Shown here piece after piece: positions 23,226 through 34,213 of a DNA stretch of 64,000 bases. Position 1 is the stretch's first letter. The number at the start of each line of letters is the position of its first letter. Origin of the DNA: Saccharina japonica. Taxonomy: Eukaryota > Sar > Phaeophyceae > Laminariales > Laminariaceae. A program made the translations under genes and the position numbers. Under the pieces are notes generated by a model. The model was not told where the DNA came from and searched no databases. It saw only the letters and a list, made by a program, of their open reading frames with translations. Where the stretch lies: assembly GCA_008828725.1 (NCBI GenBank), contig MEHQ01002237.1, positions 262,359-326,358 of the forward strand, read 5' to 3'.

Positions 23226-23371
23226 TAAATAAAGCCGGTCGCCCCGGTGGTCTAACAGGTAACCACGAAGCCTGTTAGGTTGTGAGGTCGAGGGTTCGAG
23301 TCTCCGTATGGAGATTTTTATTCTCAATTGACACCAACGACAGGAGGTCGAGGGTTCGAGTCTCCGTATGG

Positions 23372-23432
23372 TAGCTGGATGTCGACGGGTAGAAAGGAAG
23401 GTTTAATGTGAAGAACACACACACACACACAC
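23372..23432 (+). mobile_element. 61-bp LINE 3' insertion with ATGG duplication
   Basis: Consists of the last bases of the LINE (GGATGTCGACGGGTAGAAAG onward) and an (AC)n tail. The host SINE reads CCGTATGGAGATTTTT when uninterrupted (23307); here ATGG occurs on both sides (23368-23371, 23433-23436), a 4-bp target-site duplication. Confidence 0.85.
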
Positions 23433-23649
23433 ATGGAGATTTTTATTCTCAATTGACACCAACTACTCTGTCGAGAGCGCCTATTATAGCGTGGGTATGA
23501 TATAGGCACAACTCGACGAGGAGAGTCGACGAGGAGGGAAGAAAGTACTGAAATCTTCTCGCGATAAAAATGCTATATAGATAGGCGAGAACCGTACGTA
23601 GTGGGGGAGGAGGGAGAAGAGACTACTTTGTGATCCCGGATCTGAGTTA

Positions 23650-23851
23650 GGGCCCATGATTAACGAATACAAAATAAATTCAATTTGGAAAAAAATAAAA
23701 TGCAAATTCGCTTTTCATTGGTCAACACACGCACCAGCACCCCCCAAGATCCTAATCTTTGGTGCTGGTGCGCTTGTTGACCAATCAATGAAAAGCGGAT
23801 TGTTTTTTTTTTTTCCAAATTGTTTTTTTTTTTCTTCGTTAAAACGGGCCC
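23650..23851. mobile_element. Tourist-like MITE T2 inside a SINE
   Basis: 202 bp, GGGCCCATGATTAACG to AAAACGGGCCC, with the inverted CGCTTTTCATTGGTCA pair. Flanks are TTA on the left and TTG on the right; in other SINE copies the site reads CTGAGTTACGAC or CTGAGTTGCGAC, so a 3-bp duplication with one change is likely. Confidence 0.85.
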
Positions 23852-23910
23852 TTGCGACTATTAATAGGGTTGAGAGAGAAAGGAAGGGCGAAAATCGTAA
23901 ATGAGATGGA

Positions 23911-25580
23911 AAAAAATATTAGTAATAGCTGTGAGATCGAGGATTTCGCCGAAACTCATCTTTGCTCTACTCGTAGCTGGCATGAGTGTGATACTATACA
24001 CTATGCTCTATACAACGTCGATCACTACTAACGAAAGCATCGCCAGAGCGCCAGAGAGGAGAAAACCAACAAACAAAGGAAACTTCAACTTCAACTTCAA
24101 CTTGTTGTGATATTGATACATGAAAACAAAAAAAAATCTGAAAAACTGAAGAAAAACACATCACTCAGTCAGTCGGTCGATGTTCAACTTTGCAAGCTGC
24201 ATATATATTATTGTGATATAAAGCTGCTGCTCTTCTTCTTCTATCTCTCTAAGCAAACAGCACACGTGAGTACCAACGAGTACCTGTTCAATAGACTGAC
24301 CTGGCTAGGGATCAACAAGCAGGCTTCGTGGTAACCTGCTGAATCACCGGGCCGACCGGCTATGGCGAGTTGCAAGGAGACAGAAGAAGCGCTCCTATTA
24401 ATGGAAGAAAAACATATAATACGTGCCCAAGAGGAACAGATAACTGCTGCACGGGTGAAGCAACACGAAGAAGAGGAAGACACCGGCATAGATAGGACGG
24501 CGGGCTCTGTGTCCTTACCCTAATCATATCACATACCTGGTATATACATAGACATGATAGATATCATGATAGATGATTTAGCTGTACGTACGTCGTCCCC
24601 CCGCCAGCAAGATACCACTCTGCCCCGAAATATAGGCACCGTTTTAATTGAATAGTAATGTACGAAAGGTGCTTATATTTCGGGACAGAATGGTACATAG
24701 CTGGATATATATTTATATATTTTCTCTGTTGCACGCCCCCCCCCCGCCCCCCGTCAACACAAAAAATAGAGTGTGTTCTTCAGTCTTCAGTTCAGTTCTT
24801 CACAGCATTAAACCGTTATATCTCTACGTATCATATGATATATGATATACCCTTTAAAAAACAAATCCAGCACACCACACCTATTAATATCTATTAATAA
24901 TAGCCTGTATAATAGCGACGAACTCGATAAAGAGGTACATTTTCAGTAACAACGTACCAGGTAACGTACAGCAAGCAAGCAGCAGTGGCATGAAATCAAA
25001 ATCGGCATCTGACAATGATGTGCAGCTCTTATTTCCAATAATATCATTCAGATATATAAGTACACCTATATATTACTATCAATCATCTATCTTTGAATAC
25101 TTGATTGACAAACTTACACCAATAATAATGCAGTCCCCCTTATTATGAACGCATGCATGCCTTTACCAACTCTCCTCACCGAGACGTTTCGCCAATCAAA
25201 TCTGAAAGGGTGGCATGTATGTGTGCCTTTCAATCAAATCTCATTGCTACGAGTATTACAATTATGATTGTCCTTGCCCTCCGACAATGAAGAATCAGTG
25301 TATCCTGTAATGGTATGGGCTACGAAGGAAGGCCGGTAATTACCTCTCTGTATAGGTAATCTTGTGAAAGCGGGTTACTGTACTTATTCTCTCAACTGAT
25401 TTCAAACACTCTCAACTGACCTGTAATATGCTTCTGGAATCTCTCATCTCCTCGTGGAACGTACTCAACTGTCCTTCAGCAGCTCATCTCCTACGATTCT
25501 CCAATAAAACGTACTCAACTGCCCTTGAAAACACCGTTCCTTTACAATTCTACGAATTCTTCCCCTGACAGACATTCTAC
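23911..25580. other. Intergenic, no gene recognised
   Basis: Contains a motif copy (23927-23967), a short AACTTC repeat (24080-24106) and a SINE-head fragment (24290-24362). 25110-25215 is inverted relative to 45950-46070, and 25305-25350 is inverted relative to 31215-31262; both are dispersed pieces of unknown type. No gene. Confidence 0.4.
24290..24362 (-). mobile_element. SINE head fragment
   Basis: On the minus strand reads GCCGGTCGGCCCGGTGATTC, then AGCAGGTTACCACGAAGCC; matches the head type 1 of the SINE family without body. Confidence 0.55.
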
Positions 25581-27245
25581 TGTCTTACATTGAAACCCTC
25601 GATCTCATACTAAACTTCAATGAAACTGAATTATGTATACTAAAAGCTAGACAAAACCCGGTATCACCACAAGTAGTAATTGGATTTCCACACCTTGCAG
25701 GGCGGTATCGACCCGGGAGATGTCCGTTTTCGTCCCCGGGTTGTTGAAGTTGTAGATGTATGGAAGGATTTCTGACCCGGGGATGGGACGTTATCATCCC
25801 CGGGTGCGGCGGGACTATGACGTTGCCCCGAGGGGCAACTCTCGCGGCACGCTGGCTCTATGAGGGCCAAGCAACCGTAAAATTGTAACTTTGCCATGTG
25901 CCATGTGTGTGTGTGGGAGAAACGTGGACTAAAATGTTACGTAACGCGGATCAACGTGGAATTTGACCCTTCTAAACCCCAATCCCACCACCCACCACAC
26001 TCTCCCACACTAAACCTGACAATGTCTCCTAGACTATGTCAGGAACACCAATGAGATTCTGCCTCCAAATTTCCCTCCCGATTTCTCGGTATTGGAGTCA
26101 GTATACGCAACCCTTTGCTCTCATCGTTATTGTATTAGTTTTAGTGGGAGATTTTACAGATTCTTGAACATGGAAAATTCCCTTTTTAGGGGAATGATGC
26201 CGAGGATCGAACCAGCGACCTCGCCTGCTGAAAGCACCATGTCCTGCCGACGACGCCAATGTGGTAAAAACATGGACTAAAATGTTACGTAACGCGGATC
26301 AACGTGGAATTGACCCTTCTAAACCCCAGTTCCACCACATGTGGTATTGGGGTTTCCACACCTTGTGAGGCGGTATCGACGGGGGTGTCTGTTTTCGTCC
26401 CCAGTGATAAGAGAAGAGACTTTGGTAGTCTCTCACGATGTCAGACCGAACGAAGGGGATGCCCTCAGAGTTTAGATGGTTCGGAGTAGCAGAGGCAGTA
26501 GTTCAGGTCAAGGACTCAAAAAGAAGAACAAAATTGTCTTTTATTATCGCCACAGCAGGATGGAAGCAAATTCCTAGACTGAGAGAGGGGCTGATACAGC
26601 CTACTCTCTTCATCTCTTCGTCACTATAATTCTACGTCCGCTCCTACAGTAGATCTATCAGATACTCTGCAAGAGTCGTACGCACACGTTCTCCTACGTC
26701 AAACTACCCGCATTCTCCTACCACTTGTAGATCATCAACCTACAGGTCTACGTCTCAAGCATAGCAAAGACAGCAAGAATGTCCTTCTTACTTGTACTCG
26801 TACTCGACTAGTCTCTTGACTACTCAACTCTCTGTCCAATCACATATATACTCGTCAACTGTACTGGCCAACTCTACCTCGGTATTGTTAGTCTAACAGC
26901 AGTCTTATCACTCTCTGTACGTTAGTTACTCTAACCGCAGTGGCTAGCGGTCAGTCTCTCAGCAGGATAGCCTGCTACCTGCCTACTAGGAGACTGACTC
27001 ATCCCCTAGTCCCTACTCCGTAACGCCTCGAAATACTCCAGAAACCCAATATCACCTCAATAGCCCACTTTGCTCCACTATCGCCATTCCTTAAGGCGTG
27101 CAGTGGGACAACTACTCGTACGTGATATTGCTCGTCAGCAATTCTACGGTTAACGTGTAAGTACACCAATTTGACTCATAACTCCGAAAAACAAATCATC
27201 TGAAAATTAGACTGCAAAAAAAAATCTCGTCCACAAAATAATTTT
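25581..27245. repeat. Direct-repeat region of unknown type
   Basis: Two blocks repeat about 350-660 bp apart: TTTCCACACCTTG...GCGGTATCGAC at 25686 and 26351, and GGACTAAAATGTTACGTAAC at 25926 and 26273. Between them, 26166-26270 holds a degenerate tRNA-like sequence on the minus strand with B-box GGTTCGATCCTC. The rest (26400-27245) is rich in CTACTC/TCAACTC words and shows no recognised protein. It may be the outer part of the fossil element next to it. Confidence 0.45.
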
Positions 27246-27284
27246 TTGTGTACTCTAATTTATCAACAGCAGTACTTCTTCGTA

Positions 27285-27440
27285 TCAATCAACCCCTTTG
27301 GGTTCTGTACCAACTGTAATGTCAATACTGTAGTTGAAACCTCCATCCCTGCCCAATATAGTATCAACCCCATTGGTTTCTGTACCGACTGTTACGTCAA
27401 TACTGTAGTTAAAACCTCCATCCCTGCCCAATATAGTATC
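27285..27440. repeat. Tandem repeat, two units of about 79 bp
   Basis: Two units sharing GTCAATACTGTAGTTRAAAC and CTCCATCCCTGCCCAATATA. Confidence 0.8.
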
Positions 27441-28321
27441 ACCCCCCCCCCCCACGTCCTATCTACTCCAGCGATGGCTTGAAGTTCTTGACGCTTCTGG
27501 TCCTCCGGCGCACGTGCCAGCACCAGTCTCCGGGCTCCTCTCCAACAGTTGGTCAACGTTTCTTGCGATAGGTTCACGTTGTACTGCTTCGCCAAATCCA
27601 GCATTTTGATGGTGTGAGGAAGGCTAATGCTCTCCGCGTCCTCCGCTATCCCGACCACTCTCGCCAGCTGCCAACCTGTATGGGCCGTATTGTAATAAAT
27701 GTACGAACCAACGATGTCAGGTGTATACAGTCTCGGCCTCTCTCGGGTGTCACAACAAACGAAGTATCCTGCAGGCACGTGTCTCTCGCCTTTCGCACGA
27801 GCAATGGCCCTCTTAGCCATTTCTACTCGGTACAGCCTATACTTCGCGTTTTCCCCCTTGACTTGCACAGGGTCTCCCGCCCATTATCCCATCACGCAAT
27901 TTCCATACTGCGTTAACTCCTCCTCATGTTCCCATGTAGGTCTCTCTAAACCTTCCCAGTACGTATAATATTGCACTGCAACTTTTCCGCCTAGTCCTTT
28001 AGTCAGTCGATGCTTGGTTAACGTACTCGGCGTCACACGATGAGTGTCTAATTCTACTGTCACATCGTCTGTCGTTAGGTGAAACGGGGGTGAAATCTCC
28101 GAGTATTTGTTCAGCACGTAGTTGCTCATTGACCATGGCAAACTTTTCGGTGCAGTCGCTCCCTCGTGCGGATTATAACATTTCTTGCACCGGTGTACCG
28201 ACACCCTTGCATTTATCCCGCGACCTGGTTCATCTGTTAGTATCTCCAACAACAGTAACTTTGGTCCTACCTCTCTACCATCACCCGTCTTTCCTGGTCC
28301 TACGCATAACACCNGTCGCAA
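27392..28321 (-). mobile_element. Chromodomain-bearing mobile-element fossil
   Basis: Minus-strand open sequence carries a chromodomain-like segment VQYYTYWEGLERPTWEHEEE near its middle, preceded by a CKKC zinc-binding-like cysteine pair and the segment DDVTVELDTHRVTPSTLTKH. Chromodomains of this look are common at the end of integrases of Ty3/gypsy chromoviruses, and also occur in other transposons, so the family is uncertain. It is broken and only a part is present; no terminal repeats could be matched with confidence. One unresolved base lies at 28313. Confidence 0.55.
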
Positions 28322-28374
28322 TATCGTTTATTGTATACCTATTATTAATAGTAGGCCGTGGTGTTGTTCATCGG

Positions 28375-28500
28375 GTATGATGGCACTTTTATTTTCGTCC
28401 AAAATCAGTTTCCGGGAGAGGTATAGAGCTCCTCCTCAAGCGACCACCCTCAGAAGGCAAAACCTTATCATGGTGCACCTCTACCGTAGCACGCGTCTAG
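28375..28500. repeat. Dispersed repeat Q fragment
   Basis: Matches 20935-21035: GGCACTTTTATTTTCGTCCA-like start and GGTGCACCTCTACCGTAGCA-like end. Confidence 0.55.
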
Positions 28501-28698
28501 GTACTACTGTACTACCAGGTATACAGCAGTAGTAGTAGACGATTGGTTGATAAAAATCGCACTCAAAAACTCGCCTTTTTTTTCGTTCGCTATGCTATAA
28601 TCAAGTAAACGAAAGGGTTACTTATATAAGACAATACTTGCTATTGTTGTAGAAGAGTCTCATATATATATATATGTGTTTCGACCCCCTAACCTTAA

Positions 28699-28778
28699 CC
28701 CCTTAAGAACCGGTCCCCCGTTTTTGGAGACAAACTACTTGTAATTAGTGTGCGATAAGTTTTCCAGTTCTGAATGGG
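28699..28778. mobile_element. TTAA-flanked MITE B3, uninterrupted
   Basis: 80 bp between TTAA (28695-28698) and TTAA (28779-28782). Starts CCCCTTAAGAACCGGTCCC and ends TTTTCCAGTTCTGAATGGG. The internal TTAA at 28703-28706 is empty here, which gives the pre-insertion form of B1, B2 and B4. Confidence 0.75.
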
Positions 28779-28780
28779 TT

Positions 28781-28945
28781 AACCCCAAACCTGACCACTC
28801 TATTAATGACCTGTAAATTTCCCGGAAATATCCTACCGGACGAAACGCGAATACTACCCCTAAACCCTAACCCCAAACCTGACCAAATACTAGCGACCTG
28901 TAAATTTCCCGGAAATATCCTACCGGACGAAATGCGAATACTACT
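28781..28945. repeat. 88-bp tandem duplication
   Basis: AACCCCAAACCTGACCA begins both units (28781 and 28869); each continues through TGTAAATTTCCCGGAAATAT and CCTACCGGACGAAA to GCGAATACTAC. Confidence 0.85.
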
Positions 28946-28950
28946 GGGCT

Positions 28951-29380
28951 GCATCCTCGATCTCACAGCTGCCGTTTTTATTTTATGTTTCTCTCTCTAT
29001 CTATCGACGAAAACCTCGACCTCACAGCTGTTGTTTTTTATTTTTTTATTTTTATAAGTATGTAAATGTGTCGTCTCTCACGCGGTGCCGAAGTCGAGGT
29101 AGAGGAGACGGTCTTGCTGATCTGGTACTCGTACGAACTGAGGCTGGAGCTGGGCAGGTGTCGCGGAGCTGAAGTCGTAGCGGAGAGGGCGTCACCGTGC
29201 TGAGGTCCCTTGACGATCGTCTTCACAGTGGACGCACACTGAGACCTTTCTCTTTCTCTATATAGCAAGGAGGTATGCTAAAGCTCGCCAAAGCTTATTC
29301 TGACCGTGGGCGGGAGCCCGCGCTCGGTGCGGAGGAACTAGATACTGGTATATATATTTATTTATTTTTCTTCTTTTTTT
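28951..29380. other. Two motif copies, otherwise nothing recognised
   Basis: CCTCGATCTCACAGCTG (28954) and CCTCGACCTCACAGCTG (29014) are minus-strand copies of the dispersed 40-bp motif. The rest up to 29380 shows no known gene. Confidence 0.45.
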
Positions 29381-29455
29381 TCCATCCCATTTATTATCTT
29401 CGCCCTTCCTTTCTCTCTCCTTCCTAGTCGTAACTCAGATCCGGGGTCACAATAG
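29381..29455 (-). mobile_element. SINE 3'-end fragment
   Basis: CCATCCCATTTATTATCTTC, then GTCGTAACTCAGATCCGGGG: the 3' end of the main SINE, without body or head. Confidence 0.7.
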
Positions 29456-29666
29456 CTACTACCGAATGCTGTATATATGATCAAGATAATAAGTTAGCAC
29501 ACCCGCGTGACGAAGTTCCGAGGAGGGGGGCACACACACGCACACACCACACAACGAAAATTATTGTGGCTGATGATGTGGAAAAAATCTCGTCGAGACG
29601 TCTTTTTCCAACAGATTTTGATTGGTGAAACGTCTCAGCTATGATGATAATAGGAGAGGAGTCGGT

Positions 29667-29960
29667 CAACCCCTTAAGGGCCCGTTTTAAAGAAGGAAAA
29701 AGAAAAACAATTTGGAAAAAAAAAAATCAAATCCGCTTTTCATTGGTCAGAACCCGCACCACCACCCAAGATTATACCCCAAGATCCTAATCTTAGGTGC
29801 TGGTGCGTGTGTTGACCAATGAAAAGCGAATTTTGATTTTAATTTTTCCAAATTGAATTTATTTTTTCTTCGTTAAAACGGGCCCTAAGAACTGGTCCCA
29901 CGAATTTTGGGGACACCCTACTTGGAATTAGTGTGGGACATTTTTTTTCAGTTCTGAACT
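29667..29960. mobile_element. MITE B4 interrupted by Tourist-like MITE T3
   Basis: B starts CCCC-TTAA and resumes after the insertion as TAAGAACTGGTCCCACGAAT; it ends degraded, AGTTCTGAACTGAC, in place of the usual GAATGGGTTAA. The insertion uses the same internal TTAA that received MITE A in B1 and B2. Confidence 0.75.
29678..29885. mobile_element. Tourist-like MITE T3
   Basis: 208 bp, GGGCCCGTTTTAAAG to TTAAAACGGGCCC, with TAA on both sides (29675-29677, 29886-29888). Same interior as T1 and T2. Confidence 0.85.
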
Positions 29961-29992
29961 GACTGCATTATTGTTGTAAGTTATTACGGGGG

Positions 29993-30100
29993 CCCATAGT
30001 AAATAGGACCAAATCTTGTTAGTAAAAATAGGTAAATATATAGGGTTTTGTGTTTACCGTAGGTCCTATTTACTAGTATTTACTACATTAGCCCACCCCA
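29993..30100. repeat. Mini foldback element
   Basis: GTAAATAGGACC (30000) is inverted as GGTCCTATTTAC (30064), about 105 bp overall. The left half recurs at 35793-35875 (GAGTAAATAGGACCAAAT, GTAAAAATAGGTAAATATAT). Confidence 0.6.
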
Positions 30101-30210
30101 TAATAGTCAAGTATTCAGGTATAGGTATGATATGATTGTTAGCGAATGGTTATGATTGGAATAGAAGCGCTATACGTACAACTTTGTCGGGTGGCGAAAA
30201 ATAAATGGAA

Positions 30211-30230
30211 GAATGATAGACAGACAGACA

Positions 30231-30262
<32 letters not shown>
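30211..30262. repeat. (GACA)n microsatellite
   Basis: About twelve GACA units just before a SINE body. Confidence 0.85.
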
Positions 30263-30475
30263 GCAATTCGATGCAAAAATCGACGAGGGAAGTAGAAAGG
30301 GCTGAAGTCTTCTCGCGCGATAAAAAATGCTGTATAGGCACGAACCGTAGGTAATGGGGGAGGGGAGGGGAGAAGAGCCTACTTTGTGACCCCGGATCTG
30401 AGTTGCGACTATTGAAGGAGAGAAAAAGGAAGGGCGAAGATGATAAATGGGATGGAAAAATGAAGAAAAACAAAA
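30263..30475 (+). mobile_element. tRNA-SINE copy, headless
   Basis: AATCGACGAGGGAAGTAGAA, CTGAAGTCTTCTCGCGCGAT, CCCCGGATCTGAGTTGCGAC, and the 3' end GGAAGGGCGAAGATGATAAA followed by A-rich sequence. The tRNA-like head is missing. Confidence 0.75.
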
Positions 30476-30539
30476 AAAAGACGCACGCATCGCTTGGCGT
30501 TTGTACCTTCTTTGTGAAAAACATCGGCCTTGAAATGCG

Positions 30540-30990
30540 TCCGAGAGGGCGGGGGTGTACTCATTAGCCGCTTGTCATGCATGGCCGTAGTCGTATGGCC
30601 ATAGACCCTCGCATCCCTACAACGCCGGGACGGAGCACGTCGGGCTTTCACCGACCAGACAAGGCATTGTTAGCTAGCACACCAAGATTTGCGAATCGCC
30701 GTTAGGTGTTTTGGCGATTCGCACGAAGGGTGAGCTGCATCCTACTGATAATGGCGCTTGTGAGGCGGACTTTGCATACGGATGACAGCTTCAATGAGTT
30801 AAATTTAATTTCCGGTGTGGCCACTTCCAGAGACAGCGTACTTTTTTGTTGCTTGCCTTACCGGTATTATAGTCGTCCGACCATTGACCACGCATGCATC
30901 CCTTTCGAGACGGAGCACCAGGGGGGGGGGGGGGGTGTACTCATGTCGTCATGTCGTGCACGGCCGTAGTCATATGACCATAGTGTGATA
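30540..30990. repeat. Dispersed repeat R
   Basis: Same blocks as 19425-19735 in the same order: CATGGCCGTAGTCGTATGGC, CCTCGCATCCCTACAACGCC, GGGTGAGCTGCATCCTACTG, then GCGGACTTTGCATACGGATG and a poly-G tract (30921-30936) next to TGTACTCATGTCGTC. Confidence 0.65.
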
Positions 30991-31261
30991 TGACTGACTG
31001 GGTGAGACACAGAGTATCCCCTTGCAGGTTTGTCTATTAAGCATCCTTGGTGTTACTCACTTTCCGTAGAGTCAAGCGTAGAAGAGAAGCAGCTTTTATT
31101 AATCCCCGAGCCAGATGACATCTGTCTCGGTGGGCTTCAAGTATGGCCCACAGATATTATAAATACCCCGAATACCGAATACGAATGCCATCCAAGTTAT
31201 ACGAAAACGGACCAATTACCTATGCAGAGGTAATTACCGGCCTTCCTAGCCCATACCATTA

Positions 31262-31745
31262 CAATAGACCCTCGCATCCCTACAATGCCGGGACGGAGCA
31301 CGTTGGGTTTTCACTAACCAGGCAGACATTGCTTGCACCAAGCGCGAAGCGCCGTGAAGTATTGGGCGAGTCGCATGGAGGGTAAGCTGCATCCTGCTAA
31401 GAACCGCCTCTGAGGCGGACTTGCATTTGGATGACAGCTTCAAGTTAATTTAATTTCTGGTGTGGCCACTCCCTGAGACAGCAATGGGAGCACTATGTAA
31501 CTGCCTCGCGGGTGCCTTACCATATACACACTACGTGATACGATCATTCCCCTTGTGCGGAGCAAAGGTTCTTCACCCCGCACAAATTATCTAACAAGAC
31601 CGCCAGCTTTGGTGACCGCCAAAAAAACAAACAAAAAAACGGCACCCTGGTTGTCTAGCTCACGCAGTGAGAGGCGTGTTTTACAGCGTCGTTGCCAACC
31701 GACGCCAACCCAACCTATACATATGAATATATCATATACTTAAAG
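31262..31745. repeat. Dispersed repeat R
   Basis: CCTCGCATCCCTACAATGCC through GGGTAAGCTGCATCCTGCTA, GCGGACTTGCATTTGGATGA, CACTATGTAACTGCCTCGCG and CGTTGCCAACCGACGCC. The order of blocks here suggests the full-length arrangement of the element, about 480 bp or more. Confidence 0.65.
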
Positions 31746-32348
31746 GGGGGGGGGGGGTATTATCATGCATGCGCGTTAAATCTACGGTTGTTCTGCTTTT
31801 TTTTTAGCGTTTTGGACGCGGCGGCGGGGTAATATATATATATATATACGTATGTATGTATTATATAGCACTTACTACCACTCTACCCCCTGCACAAATA
31901 AATGGTGTCACACTTATTTCCGCGTAATTTNCCCCCCCCCCCCACAAAACGCAGGGGTGCGCATGCGGTTGCTTATTTATGGAGGGGAGGTTACTGCTGT
32001 AGGTCGTTAGGTCCCTCTAAGAACCATACCCCACGTTGTGGCGACGAAACACATGATGAGTCACATGTCACATGATACATGGACTTTTTTTTTCTACGTA
32101 AGTGTGTTGTGGTCGTTACTTGCAGCGGCGGTAAACGTACGAGTAAGGGTTAATTAAATATTGGGGCCCCTTTTTTTTCCCCCGAGGTTTTCGGGTTGTG
32201 ATAAATACGAGAACAACAACAACAACGAAAAAACCGGCGCATACAGTCAGTCATCAAACATATACATGTACATATATATGTACTCGTATATACTTCCTCT
32301 GACACATAAGTAACGTATGTATTTATATGTAAATACATATGTATATAC
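31746..32348. other. Intergenic, no gene recognised
   Basis: Poly-G (31746-31757), TA-rich run (31830-31850), one N next to a C-run (31931) and otherwise nothing recognised. Confidence 0.4.
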
Positions 32349-32565
32349 GACCCATTGTGGTGCCTGCTATATAATGTACGGACTATTAGCACTACCTACA
32401 GCAGTATAGTCGTGCTGCTGTCAGCGAAAAAGTGAGAAACAAGCTATCTATGTATATAGTATATATGACCCATTGTGGTGCCTGCTATGTATGTACGGAC
32501 TATTACCACTACATGCAGCAGTAGTCGTGCTGCTGTCGGCAAACTAAAGTGAGAAAAGCTAAGTA
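32349..32565. repeat. Tandem duplication, about 118 bp
   Basis: GACCCATTGTGGTGCCTGCT starts both units (32350, 32467), each followed by TGTACGGACTATTA and GTCGTGCTGCTGTC. Confidence 0.85.
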
Positions 32566-32821
32566 CTCGTATGATTGATGATTTATGATTTAGGCTATTT
32601 CCGCGAAAAGATTCCGGCAGTGCTCCAATAAAATTGTTGATGGCTACTCGTACGCATATACAGTATTACGTAGCGAGAAGTCTACCGGAAAAGGCCCATC
32701 ACATAGCGACCGTCCAGCCACACTACGTACGAGGTCCTCGTAGTTGCTTTCTATACCACCAGGTATCGGTTTGCACACATAATATATACCTTAAGATTGT
32801 GTTCTCATACGAGATGTATAT

Positions 32822-32903
32822 ACTCCGCTCGGCACACCACCAAATCCTCCTGCGTGTCATTGGCTTCCAGCGTCGGCAGCGTGGCGACTATAGGACCCTC
32901 TCG
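32822..32903 (+). mobile_element. LINE coding fragment
   Basis: 82 bases match the LINE at about 56398-56480 (ACTCCGCTCGGCACACCACC to ACCCTCTCGT), encoding the segment [20 protein letters not shown] after the reverse-transcriptase core. It abuts minus-strand LINE 3' ends, so two LINE pieces lie back to front here. Confidence 0.85.
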
Positions 32904-32906
32904 TTG

Positions 32907-32965
32907 CATGTGTGTGTGTTCTTCACATTAAACCTTCCTTTCTACCCGTCGACATCCAGCACACC

Positions 32966-33006
<41 letters not shown>

Positions 33007-34205
33007 TCACATTAAACCTTCCTTTCTACCCGTCGACATCCAGCACACCCAGTGTCCGTGCCGATTCTTCATCCTAAAAAGGTACCAGTTCTGTGGTCAC
33101 AAAACTACGACACAGAGATACTACACTCAGTGCAGTAAGCAGAGCAGACAATGCAATGCCATATACGACAGGCAAGACCTACCCTGCTAGCAATCCAGGT
33201 GCATGCAAGAGAAAAAAAAGAGAAAAGAAAGAAAAAAGCGAAAAGGAAAAATAATAGAAAGTAAACATACTGAAGCAAATCAACAATCAAGCAACCAAAC
33301 AAAAGCATGACAAAATGAAAAAAAAAAAAAAAAAAAAAAAAATGTCGTGCTTCTCCCAGATGAGATGCGACATCTAGTTAAAAGAAACCAAATGAAATGA
33401 AATGAACAAAAAAAAAAAACAGTGCCAACAAAGCAAGACTAAGAACGACAGGAAAAGACAGGCAGCCAGAGCACACCAAAAGTACCTTCCAGCCAGCTGA
33501 GGCAGGTTTGTGCCCTTAGTACAGGCAGGTTCTACCAGCTAGTCGGTCTGGTACTGGTACCTACTCTGTTTGCCGTCTCTTTCCTGCTTTCGTCCGCCGC
33601 GGTTTCCCTACGAACCCCCCCACCCTCTGTCTCCATTCCCTTGGGCGCCACCCATACAACGGATACGTGGCACTTCCTACTCAGTTCCGTTTCGTCCTCG
33701 TGCCTCACACGAGAGTCCAGGAAAGAGAAGAGGAACTAACAAAAACCAAAATGTATACGTACGTAGCTAAGCAGCCAAAGAAAGTCCTAGGAAAATTCGG
33801 GGGGGCGGAGAGACAAAGGCAAAAGCGATCACGGCAAAAATAAAAAATAAACCAAAACAAATGGATGATGCGAGGGATTGTAGCATCGCTGTCGTGCCCG
33901 CTACAACAGGCGTTACACCAAGCAAAAACATAAAATAATAAAAAATAAAAAATAAAAGATCACCAGAAATAACCAAGGGAAACAATACCCAGTTCGCCAT
34001 CCACCCAGCCAGGTAGTACTTCTTCCTCATCACAGTGATAAGAACGAGAGTAACAACGAAACTAAAGAAGACGAAACGAAACGGAAAAAAAAACAAACAA
34101 AAAAAAAACAAAAACAAAAACAAAAACAAACAAACACAACACAACAGAGCCGCGTTCGAAGCAGCTACAGAGGTGCGCGGCACGGGTAGTCTAGGCGGGA
34201 CTTGC
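32907..34205 (-). mobile_element. LINE 3' region, minus strand
   Basis: Inverse of the LINE's last 1.05 kb (57000-58040). It begins with two successive copies of the terminal 60 bases, each with a (GT)n run (the second at 32968-33002), then runs through AAGGTACCAGTTCTGTGGTC, a long A-rich part and the GCGGTTTCCCTACGAACCC-type segment up to GTAGTCTAGGCGGGACTTGC. Many single-base differences and added A tracts separate it from the 57-kb copy. Confidence 0.85.
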
Positions 34206-34213
34206 NNNNNNNN
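34206..34213. other. Eight-base N run
   Basis: It joins two copies of the same LINE 3' segment and so may mark a mis-join. Confidence 0.95.

Larger units (their letters stand above)
23237..23910 (+). mobile_element. tRNA-SINE, head type 1, carrying two insertions
   Basis: Plus-strand SINE with head TGGTCTAACAGGTAACCACG and B-box GGGTTCGAGTCTCC; a second head piece follows at 23344. A 61-bp LINE 3' end sits at 23372-23432 and Tourist-like MITE T2 at 23650-23851, after CTGAGTTA. The body resumes as TTGCGACTATTAATAGG and ends in purine-rich sequence near 23910. Confidence 0.8.

Noticed and set aside
32822-34205. Twin-primed 5' inversion of a LINE
   Set aside because: The oppositely oriented coding piece adjoins the LINE's 3' end and not its 5' side, so the twin-priming layout does not fit.
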